Assembly (NCBI RefSeq): GCF_030159995.1
Contig: NZ_BSNM01000013.1
Span: forward strand, 1-64,000
Direction: 5' to 3'
From: Litoribrevibacter albus
GTDB lineage: Bacteria; Pseudomonadota; Gammaproteobacteria; Pseudomonadales; Litoribrevibacteraceae
DNA: 64,000 bases
Each line of letters opens with the position of its first letter. Positions within the stretch are counted from its first letter, which is position 1. The translations under genes and the position numbers were made by a program. Of the stretch, positions 24,733 to 33,771 are shown in pieces. The notes below the pieces were generated by a model. That model made no database searches. It had not been told where the DNA came from and saw only the letters and a program-made list of their open reading frames with translations.

Positions 24733-25658
24733 TGTCCAAGTCAAAATTAGGCCAGTCCCTCATGCGCACGATCGACGGTGGAAAATCCAAAGATGAGTCT
24801 TTGTCGGATATGCCTGTCGATGATGCATTCGATCAAGCCGAAATGAATGGCAGTGTTTCTGAACTCAATGCGTCAGACGCAGATTCGTTTTCTGCCAAGG
24901 AACCACGCATTGGCGAAGTGGAAGAAATCCATTCTTCTGGTGAGCAAGAGAAGCTACTTAAAGCTAAGCCCAAAAAAGTAAAAGCGCCCACGCAGAAGAA
25001 GCCGGGTAGCTTTATTGGCGTGATCGCTCTCCTTGTCTCAGTAGGTGCGGCAGGTATAGCTGGCTACTCAGTGATTAACCAAAAAGCTGGCCAGGCGGCA
25101 GCCATGAACAGCATGGAAAGTTTGGATTCGGCCATTGGCACGCTAAATACAAGAACTGACGAGTTGACAGCAGAACTGGCAGGAACTCAGAAGGGCGTTC
25201 AGTCTAATTCAGACAGCTTGGTCGGCGTTGATGGCATCCGTAAAAACATCCAAGAGTTGCAAGCAACCATCAGTGCAATGCGTGGTGAGTTGAATGCGTT
25301 CAAAGGAAGTCTGGAAGCCAACAGTGCATCCATTGACTCGCACCAAAAACAGATTGATGAGCTGAGTGATCAGATAAAAAAGCTCAACGCTAGGGCAGCG
25401 AGTGCGCCAAAGAAAGTTGTTCAGAAAGCACCGGTGAAGAAGGTGAATACTGACCCTAGCCTGATTGAAGGTGCCTACGTTGCTTCCATCGACCTTTGGG
25501 GAACACAGCCTTATGTCATGTTGCGTGAGGAAAACGGAAGCTGGGTGCCTTTAACTATGGGTGATTATTACAAGGGCTGGAGACTTGAGGGCGCTATTGG
25601 TTCTGAGGCCGTTTTCCAGAATGGCTCAAAAACAAAACGACTGACCATTAAGGAGTAG
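24729..25658 (+). CDS. Inner-membrane coiled-coil protein of the T4SS cluster
   Basis: A 309-residue bitopic protein: a disordered, acidic cytoplasmic N-terminus, one membrane helix near residues 95-118 (FIGVIALLVSVGAAGIAGYSVI), a periplasmic coiled coil (about 130-225) and a compact C-terminal domain (GAYVASIDLWGTQPYVML) like a small beta domain of PilP type. No family was assigned with confidence. It overlaps the PilL-like gene by 4 bp, so it is part of the transfer operon. Confidence 0.7.
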   Translation: MMSKSKLGQSLMRTIDGGKSKDESLSDMPVDDAFDQAEMNGSVSELNASDADSFSAKEPRIGEVEEIHSSGEQEKLLKAKPKKVKAPTQKKPGSFIGVIALLVSVGAAGIAGYSVINQKAGQAAAMNSMESLDSAIGTLNTRTDELTAELAGTQKGVQSNSDSLVGVDGIRKNIQELQATISAMRGELNAFKGSLEANSASIDSHQKQIDELSDQIKKLNARAASAPKKVVQKAPVKKVNTDPSLIEGAYVASIDLWGTQPYVMLREENGSWVPLTMGDYYKGWRLEGAIGSEAVFQNGSKTKRLTIKE

Positions 25659-25662
25659 CCGT

Positions 25663-25974
25663 ATGGAACCTGTTGAATGGATCGTTGGCCTTGTCTTGTT
25701 AATTGGCGGTTATGAGCTTTGGGGAAAAGAGGAACCTCAAGAGCCAGTCGCCGTGGAGATAGTCACTGAGCAATCGATTGTATCAGTTGAGCCCCTGTTT
25801 GAGCGGGGCCGCTATTACCGTACTGAAGACGGCTATTACATCAGCAACCTCACGCCAGCTCCTCAAAAGGTGGATGGGTGTGATCGGCCTGTGCTTACTG
25901 CGGACCTGACGGCACCAAGAGGCGATGAAGGTCAGATCCAGGTAACTGAAGTTGACATCGAGTGTGAGGGATAG
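25663..25974 (+). CDS. Small membrane-anchored T4SS-cluster protein
   Basis: A 103-residue protein with an N-terminal membrane helix (VEWIVGLVLLIGGYELWG) and a short polar domain with two cysteines (near C88 and C101) that may form a disulfide. The family is unknown. It is tightly packed between transfer genes (4 bp after the upstream stop, adjacent to the next ATG), so it is probably a minor envelope component. Confidence 0.65.
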   Translation: MEPVEWIVGLVLLIGGYELWGKEEPQEPVAVEIVTEQSIVSVEPLFERGRYYRTEDGYYISNLTPAPQKVDGCDRPVLTADLTAPRGDEGQIQVTEVDIECEG

Positions 25975-26748
25975 ATGAAAAAGCTCGCATATATCGTATT
26001 AGGCTTTTTGGTAACCACAGGAGCCTACGCAAACAATCAAAGCACACAGGGTAGCAATAGTGCGACAGTGATTTCAGATATGAAGTCCACCCTAGACAAA
26101 GAAGCTGCCGCGTCGTTAACCGAGAAAGATAGAAGCCTGGCCAAACAATGGATGCTTTCTGAAACCGACTGGGTTAAGTACAAGCAAATCATGAGTGGGC
26201 CTCGTGGAATCTGGTCCCCCGGCCTTGATCCAATCACCGCTTTAGGAGTGTCTGAGACCGACCAGCAGGAGCGGAAGCGATACGCTGAGCTTTGGATAAA
26301 GATGGAAACCAGGAGGGCGGAATTAGAAATGGCGTTTGAGGTTGAACGTCAGCGCGCGGCCAGCCGCATCCTCGGCAATCAGTTGGCAGTCAACAACACA
26401 TCCTGGATAAGAGAGTGGGAAGAAAAGCGTGTTGAGGTGAACAAGCAGGTGATCCTGTTCGTTGACTCTGAGTGCAAAGAATCCTGTAAGTCGATGTTTG
26501 AAGAACTTCATGCATCCGTTGGTGACAACGCTCGACTCGACATTTTCTTCAAGCAAGGTGCTTCCTCCGATGAAATAGGCCAATGGGCCTCGTTCATGAA
26601 AATAGCGCCAGAGGTTGTTCGAGCAAGAGCGATTACCTTGAATTTCGATGAAGGCAAATCGACGGAGCTGGGGATTGATATGAACTCTCTGCCCCAGGTG
26701 AGGGTAGTCGATCTCAAGACCGGAGCAGTAACAGCAACCTACAAGTAG
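25975..26748 (+). CDS. PFL_4693-family ICE protein (TIGR03759-type), exported
   Basis: A 257-residue protein with a signal peptide (about 1-20, ending AYA). It carries the recalled signature of the family: WMLSETDWVKYKQIMSGPRG, IWSPGLDPITALGV and RYAELWIKMETRRAELEMAF. The C-terminal part resembles a thioredoxin-like domain with a CKESC pair (near C162/C166) and LPQVRVVD. Related thiol-fold proteins help fold T4SS envelope parts. It is co-transcribed with its neighbours. Confidence 0.85.
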   Translation: MKKLAYIVLGFLVTTGAYANNQSTQGSNSATVISDMKSTLDKEAAASLTEKDRSLAKQWMLSETDWVKYKQIMSGPRGIWSPGLDPITALGVSETDQQERKRYAELWIKMETRRAELEMAFEVERQRAASRILGNQLAVNNTSWIREWEEKRVEVNKQVILFVDSECKESCKSMFEELHASVGDNARLDIFFKQGASSDEIGQWASFMKIAPEVVRARAITLNFDEGKSTELGIDMNSLPQVRVVDLKTGAVTATYK

Positions 26749-26757
26749 TGGCGAGCT

Positions 26758-27300
26758 ATGAGAATACTTCTGATTGTCTTACTTGGACTTGTATCGGTCT
26801 CTGCAATTGCCAACCAAAGCAACGTTCCAGATATGTATCGCCTGGTAGCTGAAGAAAATCGGGTACCGGCGAAACTCTTTTACGCTCTCATTCTGAATGA
26901 ATCCAGATCACTGACTTCATCAGGGGAGAGATCAAAAGTTCTGCCTTGGCCTTGGACAATCAACCATCGAGGACAGCCTCACTTCTTTCCCAGTAGAGAG
27001 AAAGCGTACTTGTTCGCGAAGTCTTTGTTAGATCGAGGGGATAAACAATTCGATGTCGGGCTTGGACAGTTGAATTGGCGATGGCAAGAGCAGCGATTTA
27101 AAGGTCTATGGGAGGCCTTCGACCCCTACACCAATCTCAATGCAGCCGCGCAACACCTACGAGAACAATACGACAGGCCAGAGTGCAATAGCTGGGAGTT
27201 GGCCGTTGGATGTTATCACCGCCCTGGTCAGCGAATACAGGACAAAGAGAGAGCAAGAAACTATACACAAAGGGTCATTTCATTATGGGCAAAAATTTAA
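26758..27300 (+). CDS. Lytic transglycosylase-like protein
   Basis: A 180-residue exported protein with a signal peptide (about 1-18). The SLT-like domain has the glutamate in LILNESRS (about E47), then DVGLGQLNWRW and a NLNAAAQHLREQY helix. It locally cleaves peptidoglycan for T4SS assembly. It is a standard gene in PFGI-1-type clusters, placed before the PFL_4695-like gene. It overlaps the following gene by 16 bp. Confidence 0.85.
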   Translation: MRILLIVLLGLVSVSAIANQSNVPDMYRLVAEENRVPAKLFYALILNESRSLTSSGERSKVLPWPWTINHRGQPHFFPSREKAYLFAKSLLDRGDKQFDVGLGQLNWRWQEQRFKGLWEAFDPYTNLNAAAQHLREQYDRPECNSWELAVGCYHRPGQRIQDKERARNYTQRVISLWAKI

Positions 27301-27857
27301 AAGACGTTCCAACTATAGTCGTCCTGATTGGGGCGGTTTTGGCTTTCAGCCAGGCTTTCGCGGAAGAGCAGAAATCATCCCCGCATATGCCTTGGTTTGA
27401 GACCGAGGTTATCGAAGATCGAGGAGGTCAACCTATTGACCCTTATCTGCCCAAAAACAATAACACACTGGAGCACATGAAAAAGCTCTACGACGAGCGA
27501 CGTTCAAAGAAGCTGGTTCACTCTCACTTTCCAGTGGTAACCGCCTCAATGTCTGTTGGTCGGGTGACGGAGGGTGAGGCCAGAGATGTGAAATACCAGA
27601 TGGCAACGAGACCCATGTTCATCATCGGATACGATCCCGTTTCGATTAAATGGCTGTCTTCAAATAGAGAATTGTTGAAGGAGAAGAAAGCTATTGGACT
27701 TGTAGTGAATATCCAGACGAAAGAACAGATGGAAGAGCTTCAATCAATCGTCGGAGACGGCGTATTGATGCAACCAACTCCAGGCGATCGTTTAGCTGAA
27801 CATTTAAAAATCAGACATTACCCATTCTACATGGATAATCAGGGAGTGATGCGTTAA
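27285..27857 (+). CDS. PFL_4695-family ICE protein (TIGR03765-type), exported
   Basis: A 190-residue protein with a signal peptide (about 1-27). It matches the recalled family: FPVVTASMSVGRV, RPMFIIGYDPVSIKWLSSNRELL, IGLVVNIQT and a final HYPFYMDNQGV. The fold resembles thioredoxin without a redox pair. I use ATG 27285, which has AGGG upstream; longer frames run into the preceding gene. The stop overlaps the traD start by one base. Confidence 0.83.
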   Translation: MGKNLKDVPTIVVLIGAVLAFSQAFAEEQKSSPHMPWFETEVIEDRGGQPIDPYLPKNNNTLEHMKKLYDERRSKKLVHSHFPVVTASMSVGRVTEGEARDVKYQMATRPMFIIGYDPVSIKWLSSNRELLKEKKAIGLVVNIQTKEQMEELQSIVGDGVLMQPTPGDRLAEHLKIRHYPFYMDNQGVMR

Positions 27858-29905
27858 TGGCCGATCATCCATTAGAGGTTTTATTAAGGCCGCCAGTAGA
27901 GTTGTGGTCAGGAATTGTCGCCCTTTCAGCAGGCATTATTTGTGGCACCGCGCCCTCAACACTCATGATGACCCCAAGTGTGGGATATACCTCTGCTGCT
28001 ATCCTTGCTGGACTTGGTTTGTATCGGCTGAATCAGGGCTCTCAAATACTCAGGTATCAGCGTAATCTCAAACGGCTCCCGCGATTTGCAATGTCATCTT
28101 CACAGATACCCTGTTACCGAAATCACCTCTATCTCGGGCAGGGATTCAAGTGGGGACAGAAACATACTCAGCGCCTTAAAGATACGTTGTCACCTGCGGC
28201 CAAGCGATACCTGGAGCCATCCAAGATCTACTCAGCAGTCAGGAAGTTCGAGAGAGACGTTGAAAATACTGGTTTACAAGCTCTGGGTCGGCTAACCAGT
28301 AAAGATCATGTGTTGAATCCCTTCAGACCGCTACCACCAATTGGAGGTAATCCTGCCATTCATGCTGTCGAGCTAAACGAAGAAGAAGTCCTTTTACCAA
28401 TGAGTGAAAGGGTAGGGCATACCTTGGTTCTTGGAACGACCCGAGTGGGTAAGACACGTCTAGCAGAGATTCTGATAGAGCAGGATATTCGACGCGGCGA
28501 TGGTCCGGTCATTGTATTTGATCCTAAATCTGATGCCGGGTTATTAACACGGATGTATATGGCCGCGAAACGTATGGGCAGGGAAGACGACTTTTACGTT
28601 TTTCATTTGGGGTTTCCTGATATATCCGCCCGTTACAACGCGGTAGGCAACTTTGCTCGAATTACAGAAGTAGCCAGTCGTATCTCTGGTCAGCTCTCAT
28701 CCGAAGGCAACAGTGCAGCATTTAAAGAATTCGCTTGGCGGTTCATCAATATCGTTGCTCGTGCCCTTGTGTCCCTTGGCCAACGTCCGGATTACAACAA
28801 TATTCTTCGGTACGTTACGGACATCGAACCTCTGTTTTGCGAATACCTGGAATGGTGGCTTCCGCGCAATGCAGAGCAGGGTTGGGTAGAAGACATCAAT
28901 GACATGACTCATGATGCCGAGAAGCAATACAAGTCAAATCCCAGGTTGGCAAAACATGCAAACGCCCGAACTGAAGCATTGCGGAAATACGTTGAACAGA
29001 TGGGAGTGAGTGATCCCATCGTACTTGGCTTACTCTCTGCACTGCGTTATGACCGCACCTACTTCGACAAGCTGGTAGCGTCTCTACTGCCACTTCTTGA
29101 AAAGCTCACAACCGGAAAGATTGGCAAACTCATCGCACCGGACTATTTCGATGTGAATGATGACCGTCCTATCTTTGACTGGACACAGATCATCCGGAAG
29201 CGTGGCATTGTCTATGTTGGGCTCGATGCCATGACAGACACAGAGGTTGCAAGTGCCGTAGGCAATTCCATGTTCTCTGACTTGGTATCGACCTCGGGCA
29301 TGATCTACAAGCACGGGTTCCAGCACGGCATGTTAGATGGAAAAGCCAACGCAATGCCCAAGATCTGCCTTCATGCAGATGAATTCAATGAATTGATGGG
29401 TGATGAGTTCCTGCCGATGGTCAACAAATCGGGTGGCTCTGGTATGCAGATCACTGCCTACACCCAGTCCAGGGGAGACATTGAAGCTCGACTCGGCAAT
29501 GCAGCCAAGGCACGCCAGGTAGAGGGCAACTTCAACAACCTGATTATGCTCCGTGTGAAAGAAAAGGACACGGCTGAGTTGCTTACCAATCAGCTACCTG
29601 AAGTGGAAATATCACAGAAGATGACCGTATCAGGTGCTTCGGATTCTTCTGATACAGAGAACAACATCGACTTTACCTCCAGTACTCAGGACCGTATCTC
29701 AATGCTTCGCGTGCCCATGCTGGAACCAAGTCATGTGACCGCGTTGCCAAAAGGACAGGCGTTTTGTCTTCTGGATGGAGGTCATCTTTGGAAAGTACGG
29801 TTTCCGCTTCCCGTTGAGGACGATGAAGAGATGCCTGAGAACTTACAGGCGCTGACCAAGGAAATGGAAAAGAACTATCACACGGCAGAAGCATGGTGGG
29901 TATAG
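27857..29905 (+). CDS. traD: TraD type IV coupling protein (SXT/PFGI class)
   Basis: A 682-residue VirD4/TraD ATPase. Two N-terminal membrane helices (about 15-55) are followed by the nucleotide-binding core with Walker A GTTRVGKT (about 193-200), VIVFDPKSDAGL and Walker B-like ICLHADEFNEL (about 500-510), then QSRGDIEARLG and a C-terminal tail. It links the TraI relaxosome to the secretion channel. It is flanked by PFL_4695 and PFL_4697 homologues, the usual order. Confidence 0.95.
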   Translation: MADHPLEVLLRPPVELWSGIVALSAGIICGTAPSTLMMTPSVGYTSAAILAGLGLYRLNQGSQILRYQRNLKRLPRFAMSSSQIPCYRNHLYLGQGFKWGQKHTQRLKDTLSPAAKRYLEPSKIYSAVRKFERDVENTGLQALGRLTSKDHVLNPFRPLPPIGGNPAIHAVELNEEEVLLPMSERVGHTLVLGTTRVGKTRLAEILIEQDIRRGDGPVIVFDPKSDAGLLTRMYMAAKRMGREDDFYVFHLGFPDISARYNAVGNFARITEVASRISGQLSSEGNSAAFKEFAWRFINIVARALVSLGQRPDYNNILRYVTDIEPLFCEYLEWWLPRNAEQGWVEDINDMTHDAEKQYKSNPRLAKHANARTEALRKYVEQMGVSDPIVLGLLSALRYDRTYFDKLVASLLPLLEKLTTGKIGKLIAPDYFDVNDDRPIFDWTQIIRKRGIVYVGLDAMTDTEVASAVGNSMFSDLVSTSGMIYKHGFQHGMLDGKANAMPKICLHADEFNELMGDEFLPMVNKSGGSGMQITAYTQSRGDIEARLGNAAKARQVEGNFNNLIMLRVKEKDTAELLTNQLPEVEISQKMTVSGASDSSDTENNIDFTSSTQDRISMLRVPMLEPSHVTALPKGQAFCLLDGGHLWKVRFPLPVEDDEEMPENLQALTKEMEKNYHTAEAWWV

Positions 29906-29908
29906 CAG

Positions 29909-30652
29909 ATGGCGGAATCTAGCGTAGCCAGGGCAGAGCACCCTGTTGCCAAGAAAGGTTTTATCGGGAAGACCTTGGACCTCATATTCAAGGTCATTGG
30001 GTTGCTTCTCTTTTCGGCATTAATGTCCATCATCATTGAATGGATCGGTATGGTTTTCTTCTATCCAGAGCAGGGATACACCGGGTATGAACATGCCGAA
30101 GAAATGATGCGGAAGGAAATCAGTTACCTGGGGAGCTCTCTCGATGGTGACTCACTCAATGGTGAGGCTGTCCAGGCCGCGAGTGGGAAAGTTACCGATG
30201 TAGTGAACTTCCTTTTTATTGATTCCGGGATAGTAGACATGCTGACTTCCGCAAAAACTCCGGACGCAAACGATGGTAAGTTCGTTCGGTTAGTCAAAGG
30301 GCTGATTGCAGAGTATTACAACTACTTTATGGCAGCCATTTACATTCTGATCATGTTCTTAATACGACTGTCCATCCTGGTCTTGTCTATTCCGGCGTTT
30401 CTCCTCTTTGGATTAGTTGGTGTCTCGGATGGACTTATGCAAAGGGATTTACGGCGTTGGTGCGGTGGCAATGAATCAGGGTACATTTATCACTGGGCCA
30501 AACGCTTTGCTATGCCGGTTCTGATTATGGCGTGGGTAATCTATCTGGCGATCCCCAATAGCATACACCCTAACTTCATTATCACACCTTTTGCAGTCTT
30601 GTTCGGACTTGTTTTGATGGTCATGACCAGCAAGTTTAAGAAGTACCTATAA
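29909..30652 (+). CDS. PFL_4697-family membrane protein (TIGR03747/DUF4400-type)
   Basis: A 247-residue inner-membrane protein with about four helices (near 28-52, 140-165, 168-185 and 205-240) and a central periplasmic segment. It matches the DUF4400 family that follows TraD in PFGI-1-like elements. The role in transfer is unknown. It is the last gene of the first T4SS transcription unit and is followed by a terminator. Confidence 0.85.
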   Translation: MAESSVARAEHPVAKKGFIGKTLDLIFKVIGLLLFSALMSIIIEWIGMVFFYPEQGYTGYEHAEEMMRKEISYLGSSLDGDSLNGEAVQAASGKVTDVVNFLFIDSGIVDMLTSAKTPDANDGKFVRLVKGLIAEYYNYFMAAIYILIMFLIRLSILVLSIPAFLLFGLVGVSDGLMQRDLRRWCGGNESGYIYHWAKRFAMPVLIMAWVIYLAIPNSIHPNFIITPFAVLFGLVLMVMTSKFKKYL

Positions 30653-30679
30653 GCGCAAAGACTTAATTTCACCTCCTCC

Positions 30680-30709
30680 AATGGCCGCGACTCAGCGGCC
30701 ATTTTCTTA
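30680..30709 (+). terminator. Terminator between the two T4SS units
   Basis: AATGGCCGC and GCGGCCATT pair perfectly (9 bp) around a 6-nt loop, followed by TTCTTAT. It ends the first transfer unit, so the next one needs its own promoter. Confidence 0.85.
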
Positions 30710-30717
30710 TCAAAAAA

Positions 30718-30737
30718 GGGTCATCGAGTAATGACCC
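30718..30737. promoter_or_regulatory. Transfer-operator palindrome, copy 3 (GGGTCA-N8-TGACCC)
   Basis: Same 20-bp element as copies 1 and 2, between the terminator of the first unit and the first gene of the second (76 bp to ATG 30814). It has A-rich flanks on both sides. Confidence 0.7.
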
Positions 30738-30813
30738 AATAAACCAGATTTCCTGCCTTTTCGTTTGTTCTAATTCCTACCATCGCAATTCCACCTGAAA
30801 TTCAAGTGACTCG

Positions 30814-31128
30814 ATGATGAACAAATTGATAACCCTTCTCTTGGTGAGCTTCATGAGCCTTCCGCAGGTGTCTATGGCGGATGTATGGGCTGAGCGTGAA
30901 GCTCTGGCAAAAATTAAAAATGAATTGGCTGCGCTGGAAGCCTTGGTGATGACCGCCAAGATGCGCAGCAACTCGAACGATCGGACGACGTTCGATTACC
31001 AGGTTCTGTTAGATGACCTGAGAAAGATCCAAGCCGGAATTTCTCATCATCTGACGGTGCCGATGGAACCAGTGGTTCCATCGTCCATCGATGCTCTCAG
31101 TAGTGACTATACGGAGCATCAAAAATGA
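30814..31128 (+). CDS. RAQPRD-family exported protein
   Basis: A 104-residue protein with a signal peptide (about 1-22, ending SMA). Helical core: ALAKIKNELAALEALVMTA, TTFDYQVLLDDLRKIQAGI, then a terminal DALSSDY, as in the ICE RAQPRD family. The namesake motif itself is diverged. It heads the second T4SS unit, as in other G-type systems. Its stop overlaps the next start by 4 bp. The exact role is unknown. Confidence 0.82.
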   Translation: MMNKLITLLLVSFMSLPQVSMADVWAEREALAKIKNELAALEALVMTAKMRSNSNDRTTFDYQVLLDDLRKIQAGISHHLTVPMEPVVPSSIDALSSDYTEHQK

Positions 31129-31364
31129 ACGCTGCTCAATCTGCTGCATTTGAAGAAGGCACGGGAGATTTTTTTACCGCTGCTGAACTTCTCTGGACTA
31201 TCCAGGCAATCGGCACAACGGCAGTGTTTCTTTATGTCGCTTGGCTGTGCTACCGCGCATACGACGACTATGGGTCGGAGGTCATTACTGCAAAAGACAT
31301 GGTAATCGTTTGGTTCCGTGGTGTCTTTGTGATGATGGTGCTCCTTTACCTACTTGTTAACTAA
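31125..31364 (+). CDS. PFL_4701-family small membrane protein (TIGR03758/DUF3262-type)
   Basis: A 79-residue protein with two membrane helices (about 24-44 and 58-78). Its size, topology and position before the pilin-like gene match the family; GVFVMMVLLYLLVN is the second helix. It may be a pilin-associated inner-membrane component. Confidence 0.82.
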   Translation: MNAAQSAAFEEGTGDFFTAAELLWTIQAIGTTAVFLYVAWLCYRAYDDYGSEVITAKDMVIVWFRGVFVMMVLLYLLVN

Positions 31365-31396
31365 CCAACCTTCAAAGTACTAAAGGAGTTAATCCT

Positions 31397-31768
31397 ATGA
31401 AAAACCTGATCGTAACTTGCAAAGACAAACTGGCCGCAGTGAAAACTGCACTGGCCACTATGTTGTTCTTCGCCTTCTCCAGTGCTCACGCTGCCCTGCC
31501 TGATACTGCTGATCCAACCAACGCGGCTGCTGATGGTGACTACATCGGTCTGATCAAAGGTTATGCCTTTGACATTGCGATTGTACTGGGTCTTGTACTG
31601 GGTACCGTCGCATTCCTGGCTGTCGCCAAGAACATGGTCGCTGTCTACAACGACATTGGCGCTGGCAAGAAGACTTGGGGTGACATGGGTATGCACGGCG
31701 GCATGGGCGTACTGCTGCTGGTATTCGTAGTGTACCTGCTGACTGAGGCAGCCGGGATCATCTTCTAA
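31397..31768 (+). CDS. Candidate conjugative pilin (TIGR03745/DUF2976-type)
   Basis: A 123-residue precursor with a long signal peptide (cleavage near AHA, residue 32) and two hydrophobic segments (about 55-78 and 100-120), the layout of VirB2/TraA pilins. A loop with YNDIGAGKKTWGDMG lies between them. AAAGGAG gives a strong ribosome site, fitting a highly expressed pilin. The family is the PFL_4702 type of G-class systems. Confidence 0.87.
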   Translation: MKNLIVTCKDKLAAVKTALATMLFFAFSSAHAALPDTADPTNAAADGDYIGLIKGYAFDIAIVLGLVLGTVAFLAVAKNMVAVYNDIGAGKKTWGDMGMHGGMGVLLLVFVVYLLTEAAGIIF

Positions 31769-32175
31769 TGAAAGAACCTGGAATGAACGGACGAGAAATC
31801 GAGTTCATCCCCGACCGGCTCATCGAAGAGCCGGTCGTCTTTCGGGGACTGACCGATACCGAGGTCGTGATGATTATCGTGGCCGCAATCATTTTCTGGA
31901 TTCCCGTCTGCGTACTCTTGCTCATTCCATTTGGTTGGGCGTTGTTCGGAGTGGGTATTGGCTTCGGCATGGCCATTGGCACTTTGCTGGTCGTTGGCAA
32001 ATACCTGCAAGGTCTCAAGCGACGAATGCCTGACGGCTTGCATGTGGTGTACCTCAAAAAGCAAGCGCAGAAAAAATACTCATTTTTCAACTTCGGATAC
32101 ATCGAGGCATCACAGAGTTGGGACATCCGACGAGATCAACCCGTTAAAAAAATCAACATGGAGCCCGAGGAGTAG
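31768..32175 (+). CDS. TIGR03750/DUF3487-type membrane protein (TraL/VirB3-like)
   Basis: A 135-residue protein: FIPDRLIEEPVVFRGLTDTE near 12-31, then a helical hairpin (about 35-80) and a polar C-terminus with YSFFNFGYI-SQSWDIRRD. This matches the VirB3-like partner of VirB4 in G-type systems. It starts on the last base of the pilin stop (TAATG). Confidence 0.87.
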   Translation: MKEPGMNGREIEFIPDRLIEEPVVFRGLTDTEVVMIIVAAIIFWIPVCVLLLIPFGWALFGVGIGFGMAIGTLLVVGKYLQGLKRRMPDGLHVVYLKKQAQKKYSFFNFGYIEASQSWDIRRDQPVKKINMEPEE

Positions 32176-32180
32176 GCTAG

Positions 32181-32849
32181 ATGGCAAGATTAAAGAAAGC
32201 GTTAGATGGTCGGGACTCTCACATTCTGACTCTGCGAATCCTTATCGGTATATTGGCAATTGCCTTGTTTTACTCAATTGCTGGATGGAAGGCCGCACCT
32301 GAACACATCAAGATTGATATTCCTCCCGATCTTCGTTCTGGGTCAACACGCGGTATCCAGGAACGTCACCCTTTTAACGTCTACGCCTTTGGCTATTACA
32401 TCTTTCAGCAAATGAACAACTGGCCGGTTGAAGGTATTGAAGATTATAAGAAGCAAATCAATCGCCTTAGCTGTTACATCACACCACGCTTTAAAGGTGA
32501 GCTTGAGCGTGACTATGAACAACGTTTGAAACGACATGAGCTAAACCGCACTCGTGCTCTTCAGGAAATGCCTGAGCGTCCGTATACCGACAAACGTGTT
32601 TACGTTGAGTCCGGTGATTCATGGGTTGCCTTTTACGACGTGAATATCAAAGAGACGTTCCGATCAGAAATCGTGAAAGACATCTTTGTGCGTTACCCCG
32701 TTCGCATCGTTCGTTGGGATGTTGATCCTGAGTGCAACCTCTGGGGCTTAGCTTTGGATGGCTTCTATAAAAATCCGAAACGTCTTGAAGGTAACCAGCA
32801 GGAAAATGAAAACGTTCAGGACACGAGCGGCGAAGTGGCAGGAAGATAA
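32181..32849 (+). CDS. PFL_4703-family protein (TIGR03746/DUF2895), VirB8-like
   Basis: A 222-residue bitopic protein with an N-terminal membrane helix (about 18-38) and a periplasmic NTF2-like domain with FNVYAFGYYIFQQMNNWP and YVESGDSWVAFYDVNI. The family is the VirB8/TraE-like scaffold of G-class T4SS. It is in the core of the second unit. Confidence 0.87.
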   Translation: MARLKKALDGRDSHILTLRILIGILAIALFYSIAGWKAAPEHIKIDIPPDLRSGSTRGIQERHPFNVYAFGYYIFQQMNNWPVEGIEDYKKQINRLSCYITPRFKGELERDYEQRLKRHELNRTRALQEMPERPYTDKRVYVESGDSWVAFYDVNIKETFRSEIVKDIFVRYPVRIVRWDVDPECNLWGLALDGFYKNPKRLEGNQQENENVQDTSGEVAGR

Positions 32850-32851
32850 CG

Positions 32852-33760
32852 ATGAAAAAACTACTTAATAAAGCAGCATTGATTATCGCCGCAGTTGGGT
32901 TTTATAGCAGCTCGGCTTTAGCGACAGAAATCATTCACTACACCAATCTGCCAGTGACAATCGAACTGAGAAAGGGTGAAGAGCGCAGTATTCAGTTTGG
33001 CGATCACGTTCAGGTAGGTATTACCAAAGGACAGCAGATGAAAAAGCTGTTCCGGGTACAGTCTGCTCAGGGAGCGGTGCACTTTCTTCCCTACGAGGAG
33101 TTTGATAAGCAGCGTGTCCAAATCAAGCGCCTGACAGATGGCCAAGTAATCCTTCTCGACTTGATTGCCGGGAAGGAAGATCCAAATGCGAAACCTCTGG
33201 AAGATATTCGGATACTTCTGGAATCAGAAAACATTATTCCTGAAGATGAACGTCAGGTGTCAGATTCTCCGATGGAACTTCCGACCATTACGCCAGTTGA
33301 CCTGACTCGGTTTGCATCACAGCGACTGTATGGGCCGACGAGATTACATCGTGATCGCCCAGGCATTACTGAGACAACTCTGGGAGTACAGGGAGCTGTT
33401 CGCGTATTTAAGGGCGAGAACAAATACAAGACCTACTCCAAACCGATATTGGCTTACCAGGGTGGTGGTTATTACTTGGCGGCTATTCACATCAAGAACA
33501 CTTCTGAAAATGAAGTGAATCTGAGCTACCTCGATCTCAATCTGCCGTTCTCTCACGCTACCTTTCAGCATCACATGTTGTATCCAAACGGTACGCCAGG
33601 CGACAGCACAGTGTTGTACCTGATTTCAGAAAAGCCATTGAAAGAGACTCTCTATCCTTGGACCTACTATCAGGACCTCAAAGCTGAGGCTGAAGAAATG
33701 GCACGACTCGAAGAAAAAGCGGAGGCGGAGAAAAAGCGCAACCGCCACAAACATAAGTAA
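32852..33760 (+). CDS. PFL_4704-family protein (TIGR03749/DUF3438), TraK/VirB9-like
   Basis: A 302-residue exported protein with a signal peptide (about 1-24). It has beta-rich halves: an N-terminal domain (HYTNLPVTIELRKGEE) and a C-terminal domain (YYLAAIHIKNTSENEVNL). The Lys-rich coiled C-terminus ends NRHKHK. It likely forms the outer-membrane core with the VirB10-like and lipoprotein neighbours. Confidence 0.87.
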   Translation: MKKLLNKAALIIAAVGFYSSSALATEIIHYTNLPVTIELRKGEERSIQFGDHVQVGITKGQQMKKLFRVQSAQGAVHFLPYEEFDKQRVQIKRLTDGQVILLDLIAGKEDPNAKPLEDIRILLESENIIPEDERQVSDSPMELPTITPVDLTRFASQRLYGPTRLHRDRPGITETTLGVQGAVRVFKGENKYKTYSKPILAYQGGGYYLAAIHIKNTSENEVNLSYLDLNLPFSHATFQHHMLYPNGTPGDSTVLYLISEKPLKETLYPWTYYQDLKAEAEEMARLEEKAEAEKKRNRHKHK

Positions 33761-33771
33761 GGGGCTTCGGT

